NCBI GenBank assembly: GCA_030618905.1
Contig: JAUXCL010000061.1
Location: 1-12,220, forward strand
From: Bacteroidales bacterium
GTDB lineage: Bacteria; Bacteroidota; Bacteroidia; Bacteroidales; B18-G4
Length of the DNA stretch: 12,220 nt
Direction of reading: 5' to 3'
Shown: in pieces, positions 1-6,505 of the stretch
Numbering within the stretch: position 1 is the stretch's first letter
Layout of the letters: each line of letters opens with the position of its first letter
Position numbers and translations under genes: made by a program
The notes under the pieces: generated by a model
The model's database searches: none
What the model was told of the DNA's origin: nothing
What the model saw: the letters and a program-made list of their open reading frames with translations, nothing else

Positions 1-164
1 CCTAAGACCGCTTGGCCTCCGACTTGGAACCTGGGCTGATACCTGATAAGTCATCAAACCCAGTAATACCAACAAGAAGTTATGAAATAATCTTAATTCT
101 AAGCTTTTCATGAAGCAGCCTATAAAAAGATCTGATTTTAAGTTGTAAAGATAAGAATAAAATT

Positions 165-192
165 GTGAAAAGTGAAGCGTGAAACGTGAAAA
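165..192. repeat. Four-copy 7-bp tandem repeat (GTGAANN)
   Basis: Four consecutive heptamers read GTGAAAA, GTGAAGC, GTGAAAC and GTGAAAA, and a further GTG follows at 193-195. Only the last two positions of each unit vary. The array ends 3 bp before a TACATTTG box that fits the Bacteroidota -7 element, and begins at a TTG (163-165) that could serve as a -33 box. Such arrays can change copy number by slippage. Whether this one does cannot be seen from one sequence. Confidence 0.8.
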
Positions 193-195
193 GTG

Positions 196-203
196 TACAT
201 TTG
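196..203 (+). promoter_or_regulatory. Candidate -7 promoter box of the first lipoprotein gene
   Basis: TACATTTG matches the Bacteroidota sigma-A -7 consensus TAnnTTTG at every fixed position. Transcription would begin near 210, leaving a leader of about 26 nt before the ATG at 236. The nearest upstream TTG is at 163-165, 30 nt away, which is longer than the usual 17-23 nt. The -33 contact is therefore weak or absent as the sequence stands. Confidence 0.45.
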
Positions 204-235
204 CATGCATTAATTGCATAAATAAAACCAAAACA

Positions 236-1525
236 ATGAAAAATATGATTTCCAGATTCACCCTGATTATTCTATCCACTTTACTTGTTATTTCATTTAA
301 TGCTTGTGATAAAGAAACCAATGAAGAAGAGCCGCCAGCAAACACTGCACCCGCTGCAAGCTTTACCGTACAACCGCCATCAGGCGGTACCAATACAAAT
401 TTTCTCTTTGATGCATCCGGCAGTAGTGACGTACAGGATGCGCTTTCTGCTTTGCAATTCAGGTGGGATTATGAAAATGATGGCACCTGGGATACCCAAT
501 ATAGCAATGATACTAACAGTCATCATAAATATACTGCTGAAGGAACTTATGAAGTCAAACTGGAGGTCAAAGATACCGGTGGCCTGACAGGCCAGGCTAC
601 AAAATCTGTTACCGTAACCGATGCACAAAATAATCCGCCCGATGCACCCGGCAATCCCAGTCCGGCCAATGGTGCTACAGGCGTTGGCATCAATCAAGTT
701 CTAAGTTGGACATGTACTGACCCGGATGGTGATCCCTTAAAGTATGATGTATACTTCGGGATATCAAATAACCCGGCTATAGTTGCCTCTGATATTTCTG
801 CCAGCACTTATGATCCCGGTCAACTGCAGGAGAATACAACTTATTACTGGAAAATTCTCGCGAAAGACAACCAGGGCAACAGCACTCCCGGCAGCCTTTG
901 GGAATTTACCAGCACCGGCGGAACAGCTTTCGTCTGCGGCAATCCGTTTACCGATCCCAGGAATGGCAAACAATATCCCACTGTCATGATTGGAAATGCA
1001 TGCTGGATGGCGAAGAACATGGACATTGGAGCAATGATCGATGGCAGCCAGAATCAAAGCAATAACGGGGACATAGAAAAATACTGCTATGATAATATTG
1101 AACTCAACTGCACCAGCTTTGGGGGCCTGTACCAATGGGATGAAATGATGCAATATGCTTCAGATAATGGAATACAAGGCATATGCCCGGGCGGCTGGCA
1201 CATCCCCACAGATGTTGAATATATGGAATTGGAAATGGCCGTTGGCATGCCTCAATCGGAAGTGATCAAGACAGGACTGCGTGGTACGGACGAAGGCACA
1301 AAACTGAAGGAAGGCGGATCTTCAGGTTTTGAGGGCCTGATGGGTGGGTATTACAGCGGTGGCCAGTTTTTCTCCAAAGGATCATATGGAACATTCTTCT
1401 CTGCAGAAGGATCTGCCAACCTGGCCTGGACCCGATATCTTTTTAATGATATGGACCAGGTACTGAGGGACAAATATGAAAAGTCTTTTGCGATGTCTGT
1501 GCGTTGTGTCAAAGATGCAAAGTAG
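236..1525 (+). CDS. Surface lipoprotein with PKD, FnIII-like and FISUMP domains
   Basis: This is a 429-residue predicted lipoprotein of unknown specific function, probably exposed on the cell surface. Residues 1-23 form a signal peptide ending in a lipobox-like FNAC, with lipidation expected at Cys24. An acidic linker (DKETNEEEPP) follows. Residues 39-128 are a PKD domain with a WDYENDGTWD loop. Residues 134-226 look like an FnIII/Ig-type module, with YYWKILAKD near its end. Residues 236-426 match the Fibrobacter succinogenes major paralogous domain (TIGR02145): FTDPRNGKQYPTVMIG, CWMAKN, CPGGWHIPT and a final SVRC. This domain has six cysteines (234, 256, 284, 292, 317, 424), which suggests disulfides. 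An in-frame GTG at 179 would add 19 residues ahead of the signal peptide. I prefer ATG 236 because it gives a normal lipoprotein signal and lies downstream of the candidate promoter. Carbohydrate or protein binding is a reasonable guess for such modules but is not shown. Confidence 0.88.
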   Translation: MKNMISRFTLIILSTLLVISFNACDKETNEEEPPANTAPAASFTVQPPSGGTNTNFLFDASGSSDVQDALSALQFRWDYENDGTWDTQYSNDTNSHHKYTAEGTYEVKLEVKDTGGLTGQATKSVTVTDAQNNPPDAPGNPSPANGATGVGINQVLSWTCTDPDGDPLKYDVYFGISNNPAIVASDISASTYDPGQLQENTTYYWKILAKDNQGNSTPGSLWEFTSTGGTAFVCGNPFTDPRNGKQYPTVMIGNACWMAKNMDIGAMIDGSQNQSNNGDIEKYCYDNIELNCTSFGGLYQWDEMMQYASDNGIQGICPGGWHIPTDVEYMELEMAVGMPQSEVIKTGLRGTDEGTKLKEGGSSGFEGLMGGYYSGGQFFSKGSYGTFFSAEGSANLAWTRYLFNDMDQVLRDKYEKSFAMSVRCVKDAK

Positions 1526-1928
1526 TTATCATTACAGGTATTTTTAATGACTTTTGGGAAAAAACACTGAAAAAAATTGCGTTTTATTAACTTTTTATCA
1601 ACAGGAATCTGTTCATTACACCCAACTCACGCTAAATCAGGCTATAACGCCCGGTGCTACACCCAATAGGGGAATTCACCCAAAAGCAGGTTAATATGGT
1701 GGAATTACCCATATGGCAACATATGCGCGAGCACAAATACCTGAGAAATCATAAGTAATAATACTTACTTATATAAGGTTAATTTGCATTTTTCAGAAAT
1801 CCATATTACTTTAGCAACACGATTCACGAATACCGAAATGGAAGATCAAAGACATTTCTGGTATTTACTAAAAATGCTCTTTACATACTACTACGATTTT
1901 AAGTTAAACCAAAAAAAACTAACTAACT
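1526..1928. other. 403-bp gene-free region between the two PKD lipoprotein genes
   Basis: No convincing gene on either strand; the open frame starting at 1784 runs into the next gene out of frame and looks like a shadow. There is no clear terminator hairpin after the upstream stop codon. Features seen are a short CCC-AATA-GGG inverted repeat (1662-1671), two similar boxes 30 bp apart, GGAATTCACCC (1671-1681) and GGAATTACCC (1701-1710), and a 7-bp inverted repeat ATAAGTA-N8-TACTTAT (1751-1772). A weak -7 match, TTAATTTG (1779-1786), would give the next gene a leader of about 135 nt. Any regulatory role is unproven. Confidence 0.5.
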
Positions 1929-2573
1929 ATGAAAACCCAAGTCTTAGTTCTAATTTTATTGGTAGGCATACTTGCATTTGCGGCTTGCCAGAAGGAAAAA
2001 GAAAATACGATTCCTACACCCGCATTAATAGTGGAGCCCAATCAGGGTTCTATTTCAACCATATTTGTTTTCGATGCTACAAACAGCTATGACGACCAGG
2101 ACCCTGCTTCAATTCTTGAAGTACGTTGGGATTGGAATGGTGATGGCAGATGGGATACAGAATGGTCGACAAACAAAATTGAAAACTTTAAATTTGATTA
2201 TTGCTGCATCCACGTTGTAAAAATGGAAATTCGCGACTCTGAAGGCTGGAGTAATATTACCAAAAGTGATGTTAATGTATTCCAGGACAGTATTTCTCCA
2301 AAGGCGTCATTTATTATTAAACCCAATGCAGGAGGATTAAATACCATTTTCAAATTTGATGCTACCAGCAGCACCAACAATATTTACGCCAGTGGTCACT
2401 TAAACTACCGCTGGGATTGGGATAGTGATGGTACCTGGGATGTGGATTATTCTTCCGACAATCTCGGCTATCATAAATATCATGAGGAAGGCATATATGA
2501 TGTTACCCTGGAAGTCAGGAATAGTCTCATGCTGACTGATCAGGAGACACATAAGGTTGTTGTAACACCATAA
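1929..2573 (+). CDS. Small lipoprotein with two PKD domains
   Basis: The 214-residue product has a signal peptide (1-19) ending in the lipobox FAAC, with Cys20 as the lipidation site. A charged stretch (QKEKEN) and two PKD modules at about 32-118 and 125-213 follow. The second module resembles the PKD of the lipoprotein encoded just upstream: both have GG-NT at the start, an RWD(W/Y)xxDGTWD loop, HKY, and EG-Y-V-LEV. The first keeps the loop (WDWNGDGRWD) but has YCCI where the usual EGxY segment lies, so the conserved Gly is replaced and two extra cysteines appear. The D-x-D/N-x-D-G spacing resembles a calcium loop, though binding is only inferred. There is no catalytic domain and no recognisable type IX secretion C-terminal domain. 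Its likely role is a structural or binding module on the cell surface, partner unknown. A strong terminator follows 40 bp after the stop. Confidence 0.85.
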   Translation: MKTQVLVLILLVGILAFAACQKEKENTIPTPALIVEPNQGSISTIFVFDATNSYDDQDPASILEVRWDWNGDGRWDTEWSTNKIENFKFDYCCIHVVKMEIRDSEGWSNITKSDVNVFQDSISPKASFIIKPNAGGLNTIFKFDATSSTNNIYASGHLNYRWDWDSDGTWDVDYSSDNLGYHKYHEEGIYDVTLEVRNSLMLTDQETHKVVVTP

Positions 2574-2613
2574 TAACTCTAAATCAGATAATTCAAATTA
2601 ACGCCAGATAATT

Positions 2614-2645
2614 AAGTGGCCTTTGCCCTGCAAAGGCCACTTTTT
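2614..2645 (+). terminator. Rho-independent terminator of the PKD lipoprotein gene
   Basis: A perfect 13-bp stem, AAGTGGCCTTTGC (2614-2626) and GCAAAGGCCACTT (2630-2642), encloses the 3-nt loop CCT. A run of five T ends at 2645. It starts 40 bp after the stop codon of the two-PKD lipoprotein. The stem is symmetric, but the T tract lies only on the plus side, so it should act mainly on plus-strand transcripts. Confidence 0.88.
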
Positions 2646-2654
2646 GTATTTTTG
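2622..2654 (+). promoter_or_regulatory. Candidate promoter of the thioredoxin-like gene, overlapping the terminator
   Basis: TTTG at 2622-2625 and TATTTTTG at 2647-2654 are separated by 21 nt, matching the Bacteroidota TTTG/TAnnTTTG arrangement at every fixed position. The start would be near 2661 and the leader about 14 nt to the ATG at 2675. The -33 box lies in the 5' arm of the terminator stem. Confidence 0.5.
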
Positions 2655-2674
2655 ACACCTAAAACATTACATCT

Positions 2675-4036
2675 ATGAGGGTATTCACTTTTCTCCTGTT
2701 ACTTTTTCCAGCCTTTCAATCTTTCACTCAAGATCACATCATCACAGGAATTATCGATGGCTTGCCTGAAGGGACGGTATACCTGGCTGACTTTTATGGG
2801 GATCAAAACCATGTCATCGATTCTGCCCGGAGCGATGTTTCAGGATCCTTTGAAATGAGCCTTTCCGGTCTGGATCCAGGTTTTTACAGGTTAATATTTG
2901 AACAGCAAAAGCGAATCGACTTTATTTACAACCAGGAATCGGTTAGTTTTACAAGCAATGTACTTAATCCACTTGAGAATCTGGTATTTGCAGTTTCGAT
3001 TGAAAACTTATTATGGTACGATTACCTCTTCCGGAAAGAGGAATGCCAGTTCAAGCTGGAATTGCTTAACCCCTTGTTGATCTATTATCCAAAATCAACA
3101 GATTTCCACACCTCTCTTACAGATGAATATTCTTCCGTACAGATAGATTTCGAGGACTATGTCAGCTCCGTTATGGATCTTAACACCATGACTTTTGCAG
3201 CCAAAGCCATCAAAATTGACAAGCCTTACCTTGTCAATATAGAAATCCCTTTACAGGAGCAAAATAATTTTATCAAAGCCCATTATTTTGATGGAATAGT
3301 GCTGGACGACCCCTCCTTGCTCAGGAGTAATATCATTTCTTCTAAGATTATCGGTTATCTGTCCCTTTACCGTGATCCGGCTTTCTCAAAAGAGGAGCAG
3401 GAAAAGGAGTTTATTCAAGCCATCGACAGCATCCTTATCAGGGTCATGGACGATGAAGAAATCTATAATTTCACGCTGCAGTATTTGATCGACGGGTTTG
3501 AATTATATGGCTTTGACAAGGTCATCACCCATATTGCTGAACATTACAACCCGGCAGAAACCTGTGTGCGTACCGGAGAGAAATCAGAATTGATCAAGCG
3601 GATGGAGAACATTAAAAAACTGGCAGTTGGCCAACAAGTTCCTGACATAAATATTATAGATAATAATGGTAATCCCTTTATTTTATCTGAGGCAAATTCA
3701 AAATACACCCTGATTATATTCTGGGCAAGCTGGTGTGGACATTGCAAGAATATTATGCCTGAACTTTCCGGAATTTACAAGGATCAGGAAGACAATAGCC
3801 TGGAGATCATTGCGATATCAGTGGATACCAGCCATGTTGCGTTTGAAGCTGTAGTTAAGGAAGAGCATTTTCCATGGATTAATTATTTTGATCCATTGGG
3901 ATGGGATTCACAGCCTGCCAAAGATTACAGCATATATGCCACTCCAAGTATGTTTCTGCTTGATGAAAAGCGAACAATTCTGGCAAAACCGATGGATTTG
4001 AATGAATTGAAAGGAGTTCTGGCAGATCTACCCTGA
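2675..4036 (+). CDS. Exported DUF4369 / TlpA-like thioredoxin-fold protein
   Basis: This 453-residue protein has an N-terminal export signal (about 1-19, cleavage likely near FTQ-D) with no lipobox Cys. Residues 20-105 match the DUF4369 pattern found ahead of thioredoxin domains in Bacteroidota (ITGIIDGLPEGTVYLADF, then GSFEMSLSGLDPGFYRL). Residues 110-310 are a mostly helical middle region. Residues 316-452 are a TlpA/AhpC-TSA-type thioredoxin fold. They contain the active site WASWCGHCK, with the CxxC cysteines at 354 and 357, and the cis-Pro segment YATPS with Pro424. It probably works in the periplasm as a thiol-disulfide reductase or in cysteine-related stress handling. The real substrate is unknown. 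Its own promoter is likely, since a terminator separates it from the gene before. It converges on the LutA-like gene with 5 bp between stops and no separate terminator. Confidence 0.88.
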   Translation: MRVFTFLLLLFPAFQSFTQDHIITGIIDGLPEGTVYLADFYGDQNHVIDSARSDVSGSFEMSLSGLDPGFYRLIFEQQKRIDFIYNQESVSFTSNVLNPLENLVFAVSIENLLWYDYLFRKEECQFKLELLNPLLIYYPKSTDFHTSLTDEYSSVQIDFEDYVSSVMDLNTMTFAAKAIKIDKPYLVNIEIPLQEQNNFIKAHYFDGIVLDDPSLLRSNIISSKIIGYLSLYRDPAFSKEEQEKEFIQAIDSILIRVMDDEEIYNFTLQYLIDGFELYGFDKVITHIAEHYNPAETCVRTGEKSELIKRMENIKKLAVGQQVPDINIIDNNGNPFILSEANSKYTLIIFWASWCGHCKNIMPELSGIYKDQEDNSLEIIAISVDTSHVAFEAVVKEEHFPWINYFDPLGWDSQPAKDYSIYATPSMFLLDEKRTILAKPMDLNELKGVLADLP

Positions 4037-4041
4037 TAAAT

Positions 4042-4761
4042 CTACCAACCGGAAGCGAGCACATCGGCAAGATGTGCCACTTTAAGGCCCAGACCGTGTT
4101 TCTTAATATATCCTTGCTGGTGCATCAGGCAGGAGGAATCTGTTGACACAATATACTCAGCACCAGATGCGAGTGCATGCTCTACCTTTTGTTCAGCCAT
4201 TGCTGATGCAATGGCTTCAAATTTGACCGAAAAGGTGCCCCCAAAACCGCAACATACATTGGTATCCTGCATTTCCAACAGGGTGAGTCCTTTCACATAG
4301 CGTAATAACTTCCTGGGTTCATTCCTGATCCCATATTCACGTAAGGCCGCACAGGAATCATGATAGGTAACACTGTGGTTGAAAGTAGCACCGATATCCT
4401 CTACTTCAAGTACATTGACAAGAAAGTCGGAAAACTCAAAGATCCGTTTTTGCAACTTCCGGTACTCATTATGGTGGGAAGTATTATAAAACAATTCTTC
4501 ATAATAATTTCTCACATACGCAACACAAGAAGCAGATGGACCGACGATATACCGGTCACCCGGAAAGTCTTCCATAAATTTGACACCGATCTCCCGGGCC
4601 TCTTCCCAAAAACCACTATTGAAAGCCATCTGTCCACAGCAGGTTTGCTTATCATTATAATGTATCTGGATTCCCAGTTTTTCCAGGACTTTGACCATAT
4701 TGAGACCAGTCTCCGGGTATATCTGGTCTACAAAGCAAGGTATGAATATATCGACTTCCAT
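4042..4761 (-). CDS. LutA/YkgE-like (Fe-S)-binding protein with two CCG domains
   Basis: The 239-residue product has the length and motif layout of LutA/YkgE, part of the LutABC lactate-oxidation complex. It carries two cysteine-rich CCG domains. The first has Cys9, Cys41-Cys42-Gly43 and Cys79; the second has Cys137 (HDSC), Cys170-Cys171-Gly172 and Cys211. In related proteins such as HdrB and GlpC these cysteines hold iron-sulfur or related redox centres. It has no signal peptide, so it is expected in the cytoplasm or on the inner face of the membrane. The usual partners LutB (ferredoxin-like) and LutC are not in this window, so a lactate role is only family inference. The gene lies 72 bp after the alanine dehydrogenase-like gene on the same strand, with a palindrome between them. 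Lactate and alanine both yield pyruvate on oxidation, which makes the pairing plausible. Confidence 0.85.
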   Translation of the reverse strand: MEVDIFIPCFVDQIYPETGLNMVKVLEKLGIQIHYNDKQTCCGQMAFNSGFWEEAREIGVKFMEDFPGDRYIVGPSASCVAYVRNYYEELFYNTSHHNEYRKLQKRIFEFSDFLVNVLEVEDIGATFNHSVTYHDSCAALREYGIRNEPRKLLRYVKGLTLLEMQDTNVCCGFGGTFSVKFEAIASAMAEQKVEHALASGAEYIVSTDSSCLMHQQGYIKKHGLGLKVAHLADVLASGW

Positions 4762-4775
4762 TCGAATCTCGTGAT

Positions 4776-4799
4776 ATGCGAATTTAGTAAATTTCGCAT
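4776..4799. promoter_or_regulatory. Palindrome upstream of the LutA-like gene (possible operator)
   Basis: The 7-bp arms ATGCGAA (4776-4782) and TTCGCAT (4793-4799) match exactly. The centre contains TTTAGTAAA, itself symmetric but offset by half a base. The site lies 14 bp upstream of the LutA-like start codon. No T tract follows it on the minus strand, so an operator is more likely than a terminator for ald. A near-match to the -7 box (TAAATTCG, minus strand, 4786-4779) sits inside it. The binding protein is unknown. Confidence 0.45.
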
Positions 4800-4833
4800 T
4801 ACCTGAACGAAGAGCACAATGAAGTTTTTATAT

Positions 4834-6060
4834 TTATCTCCTGAAAGCTGCTATTAACAATTCGATATCCTGAGATGGAAGGTTGTACAGGTCACCAATA
4901 TATTTACTTGTGAGTATGCCATTATATAAATACACACCTTTACAAAGGCCAAAATCAATTTTGAGAAGGTTCTCAACGCCTCCTTCTTCACCAATATTCA
5001 GCAGCACAGGGGTAAAAAAGTTACTCAGTGCATAAGAAGCGGTATGTGGCACACTGGATGCTATGTTAGGGATACAAAAATGTGTTACATCAAATTTCTT
5101 GAAAACCGGGTTTTTATATGAAGTCAGGTGACTGGTTTCAAAGCATCCTCCCTGGTCTATACTTACATCGATCACAACCGAACCCTGCTTCATCTGCCTG
5201 ACTATATCCTCCGAAACGATGCAAGGTGTTTTGCCGCTTGCCGAATGAATGGCGCCAATAACCACATCGGCTGATTTTAGAGATTTATTAAGCACCTTGG
5301 GTTGAATAATGGATGTAAAAACGCGTGTATTCAGGTTTTCCTGCAAGCGCCTCAGCCTGTATATCGAATGGTCGAACACCTTCACAACAGCTCCCAGTCC
5401 CAATGCTGTTCTTGCAGCATTTTCCCCCACAGTGCCTGCCCCCAGGATAACTATTTCTGATGGTGTAATACCAGGAAATCCACCCAGCATACTTCCCCTG
5501 CCATACTGCTGGTCACGAATATACTGTGAAGCGATCATGATGACAGCTTTTCCAACAATCTCGCTCATGGAACGCCTGACCGGATAAGTGTTAGTCTTAT
5601 CCTGAATGAATTCGTAGCCTATTGCGGTAATCTTTTTGAGCGACAGCTTTTTAAAATATTCTTTACTCTGGCTCAAAGCCTGGACAGCAGAGATCAGGGT
5701 CTGATTATTATGAAACAGGTCAATCTCCTCAATAGATGGCGATGTGACTTTTAAGACCAAGTCAGCTTTGTATGCCTCTTCAGCCGAATGAACGATCCGG
5801 ACGCCGGCTTCACTGTATTCGTGATCCGGGAAATGGGCAGGTACACCTGCACCAGACTCCAGGAGCACTTTATGTCCGTTGGCAATTAACAAGCCGGCTG
5901 CTTCCGGTACAAGACCTATGCGGTTTTCCTCTGCAATAACCTCTTTGGGCAAGCCAATGGTAATCTGGCTGCTTTGTCTGTGCTTCTCCAGGACTTCTTC
6001 CTGGGGCATCAGCTTTTCCCGATGGGAAAATTTCAAGTAATCCTTTTGATCAGCATTCAT
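4834..6060 (-). CDS. ald: Alanine dehydrogenase-like NAD-dependent protein (Bacteroidota type)
   Basis: The 408-residue product belongs to the AlaDH/PNT family. Classical alanine dehydrogenase converts L-alanine, NAD and water to pyruvate, ammonia and NADH in the cytoplasm. About 33 residues precede the usual family start, here ITIGLPKE. Visible family signatures are ENRIGLVP with Arg47, LVLKV with Lys104, MSEIVGKA, the nucleotide-binding GAGTVG (207-212) with Asp230 at the end of the next strand, and IDQGG with Asp302. In hand alignment with Bacillus subtilis Ald these fit Arg15, Lys75 and Asp270. The catalytic His96 position, however, is Gln127 (ISAVQALS). From memory, other Bacteroidota homologues also have Gln there, so this may be a clade trait rather than damage. 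The frame is intact. It is 7 bp downstream of tsaE and probably cotranscribed with porX and tsaE. Alanine dehydrogenase is the best name, but activity should not be assumed. Confidence 0.85.
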   Translation of the reverse strand: MNADQKDYLKFSHREKLMPQEEVLEKHRQSSQITIGLPKEVIAEENRIGLVPEAAGLLIANGHKVLLESGAGVPAHFPDHEYSEAGVRIVHSAEEAYKADLVLKVTSPSIEEIDLFHNNQTLISAVQALSQSKEYFKKLSLKKITAIGYEFIQDKTNTYPVRRSMSEIVGKAVIMIASQYIRDQQYGRGSMLGGFPGITPSEIVILGAGTVGENAARTALGLGAVVKVFDHSIYRLRRLQENLNTRVFTSIIQPKVLNKSLKSADVVIGAIHSASGKTPCIVSEDIVRQMKQGSVVIDVSIDQGGCFETSHLTSYKNPVFKKFDVTHFCIPNIASSVPHTASYALSNFFTPVLLNIGEEGGVENLLKIDFGLCKGVYLYNGILTSKYIGDLYNLPSQDIELLIAAFRR

Positions 6061-6067
6061 AAAAAAC

Positions 6068-6505
6068 TTATTGTGGTTTCATTCGAATCCGTCTTGAATG
6101 ATCTGCCGGATCCTCTTCGATTCTGACAAGTACACATCGTTCCGGCAGAAGTTCCTGGCCCTTTTCAGGCCACTCAATAAAACAATAGTCGCCTCCAAAA
6201 AAGTAATCCTCATACCCAATATCCAATACTTCAGTAATCTCTTTTATTCTGTACAGGTCCATATGATACACTTTTTCTGCATCAATTGTACGGTATTCAT
6301 TGACAATATTGAAAGTCGGGCTGGTAACCTCATCCATAACAGACAGGGCTGAACAGACAGCCTTGATAAAAGTTGTTTTTCCTGCCCCCATTTTTCCAAA
6401 AAAAGCGAATACTTTGTCCTCCGGAAAGCTATCCAGCAATAGATGAGCTGCTTCTTTCAGACTATGTTCATCAGGACAGATAATTTGCTGTTCAAGTGTC
6501 ATCAT
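6068..6505 (-). CDS. tsaE: tRNA t6A biosynthesis ATPase TsaE
   Basis: TsaE is the ATPase of the bacterial TsaB-TsaD-TsaE complex that installs N6-threonylcarbamoyl-adenosine at position 37 of ANN-decoding tRNAs in the cytoplasm. At 145 residues the length is typical. The Walker A motif is GKMGAGKTT (37-45), followed by SPTF (62-65), HMDLYR (81-86) and the C-terminal EWP (111-113), all family hallmarks. The start codon overlaps the porX stop in an ATGA arrangement, so translation is probably coupled. A second ATG follows at once (start 6502) and would remove one residue. The other t6A genes (tsaB, tsaC, tsaD) are not in this window. Confidence 0.95.
   Translation of the reverse strand: MMTLEQQIICPDEHSLKEAAHLLLDSFPEDKVFAFFGKMGAGKTTFIKAVCSALSVMDEVTSPTFNIVNEYRTIDAEKVYHMDLYRIKEITEVLDIGYEDYFFGGDYCFIEWPEKGQELLPERCVLVRIEEDPADHSRRIRMKPQ

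Noticed and set aside
1..60. CTTGG-like words recurring at the left edge (11-15, 23-27, with a CCTGG at 30-34)
   Set aside because: Spacing is uneven (12 then about 7 bp) and the units differ, so it is not a supported tandem repeat. Bases 1-164 hold no gene I can recognise.
179..235. GTG at 179 as the start of the first lipoprotein
   Set aside because: It would put 19 polar and Cys-containing residues before the signal peptide, lies inside the heptamer repeat and upstream of the candidate transcription start.
1784..2092. Plus-strand open frame of 102 codons before the two-PKD lipoprotein
   Set aside because: It overlaps the real gene's first third in another frame and has no signal peptide or recognisable domain.
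4360..4806. Plus-strand open frame of 148 codons antisense to the LutA-like gene
   Set aside because: The minus-strand frame has both complete CCG domains; this frame has no family motif and ends in the intergenic palindrome region.
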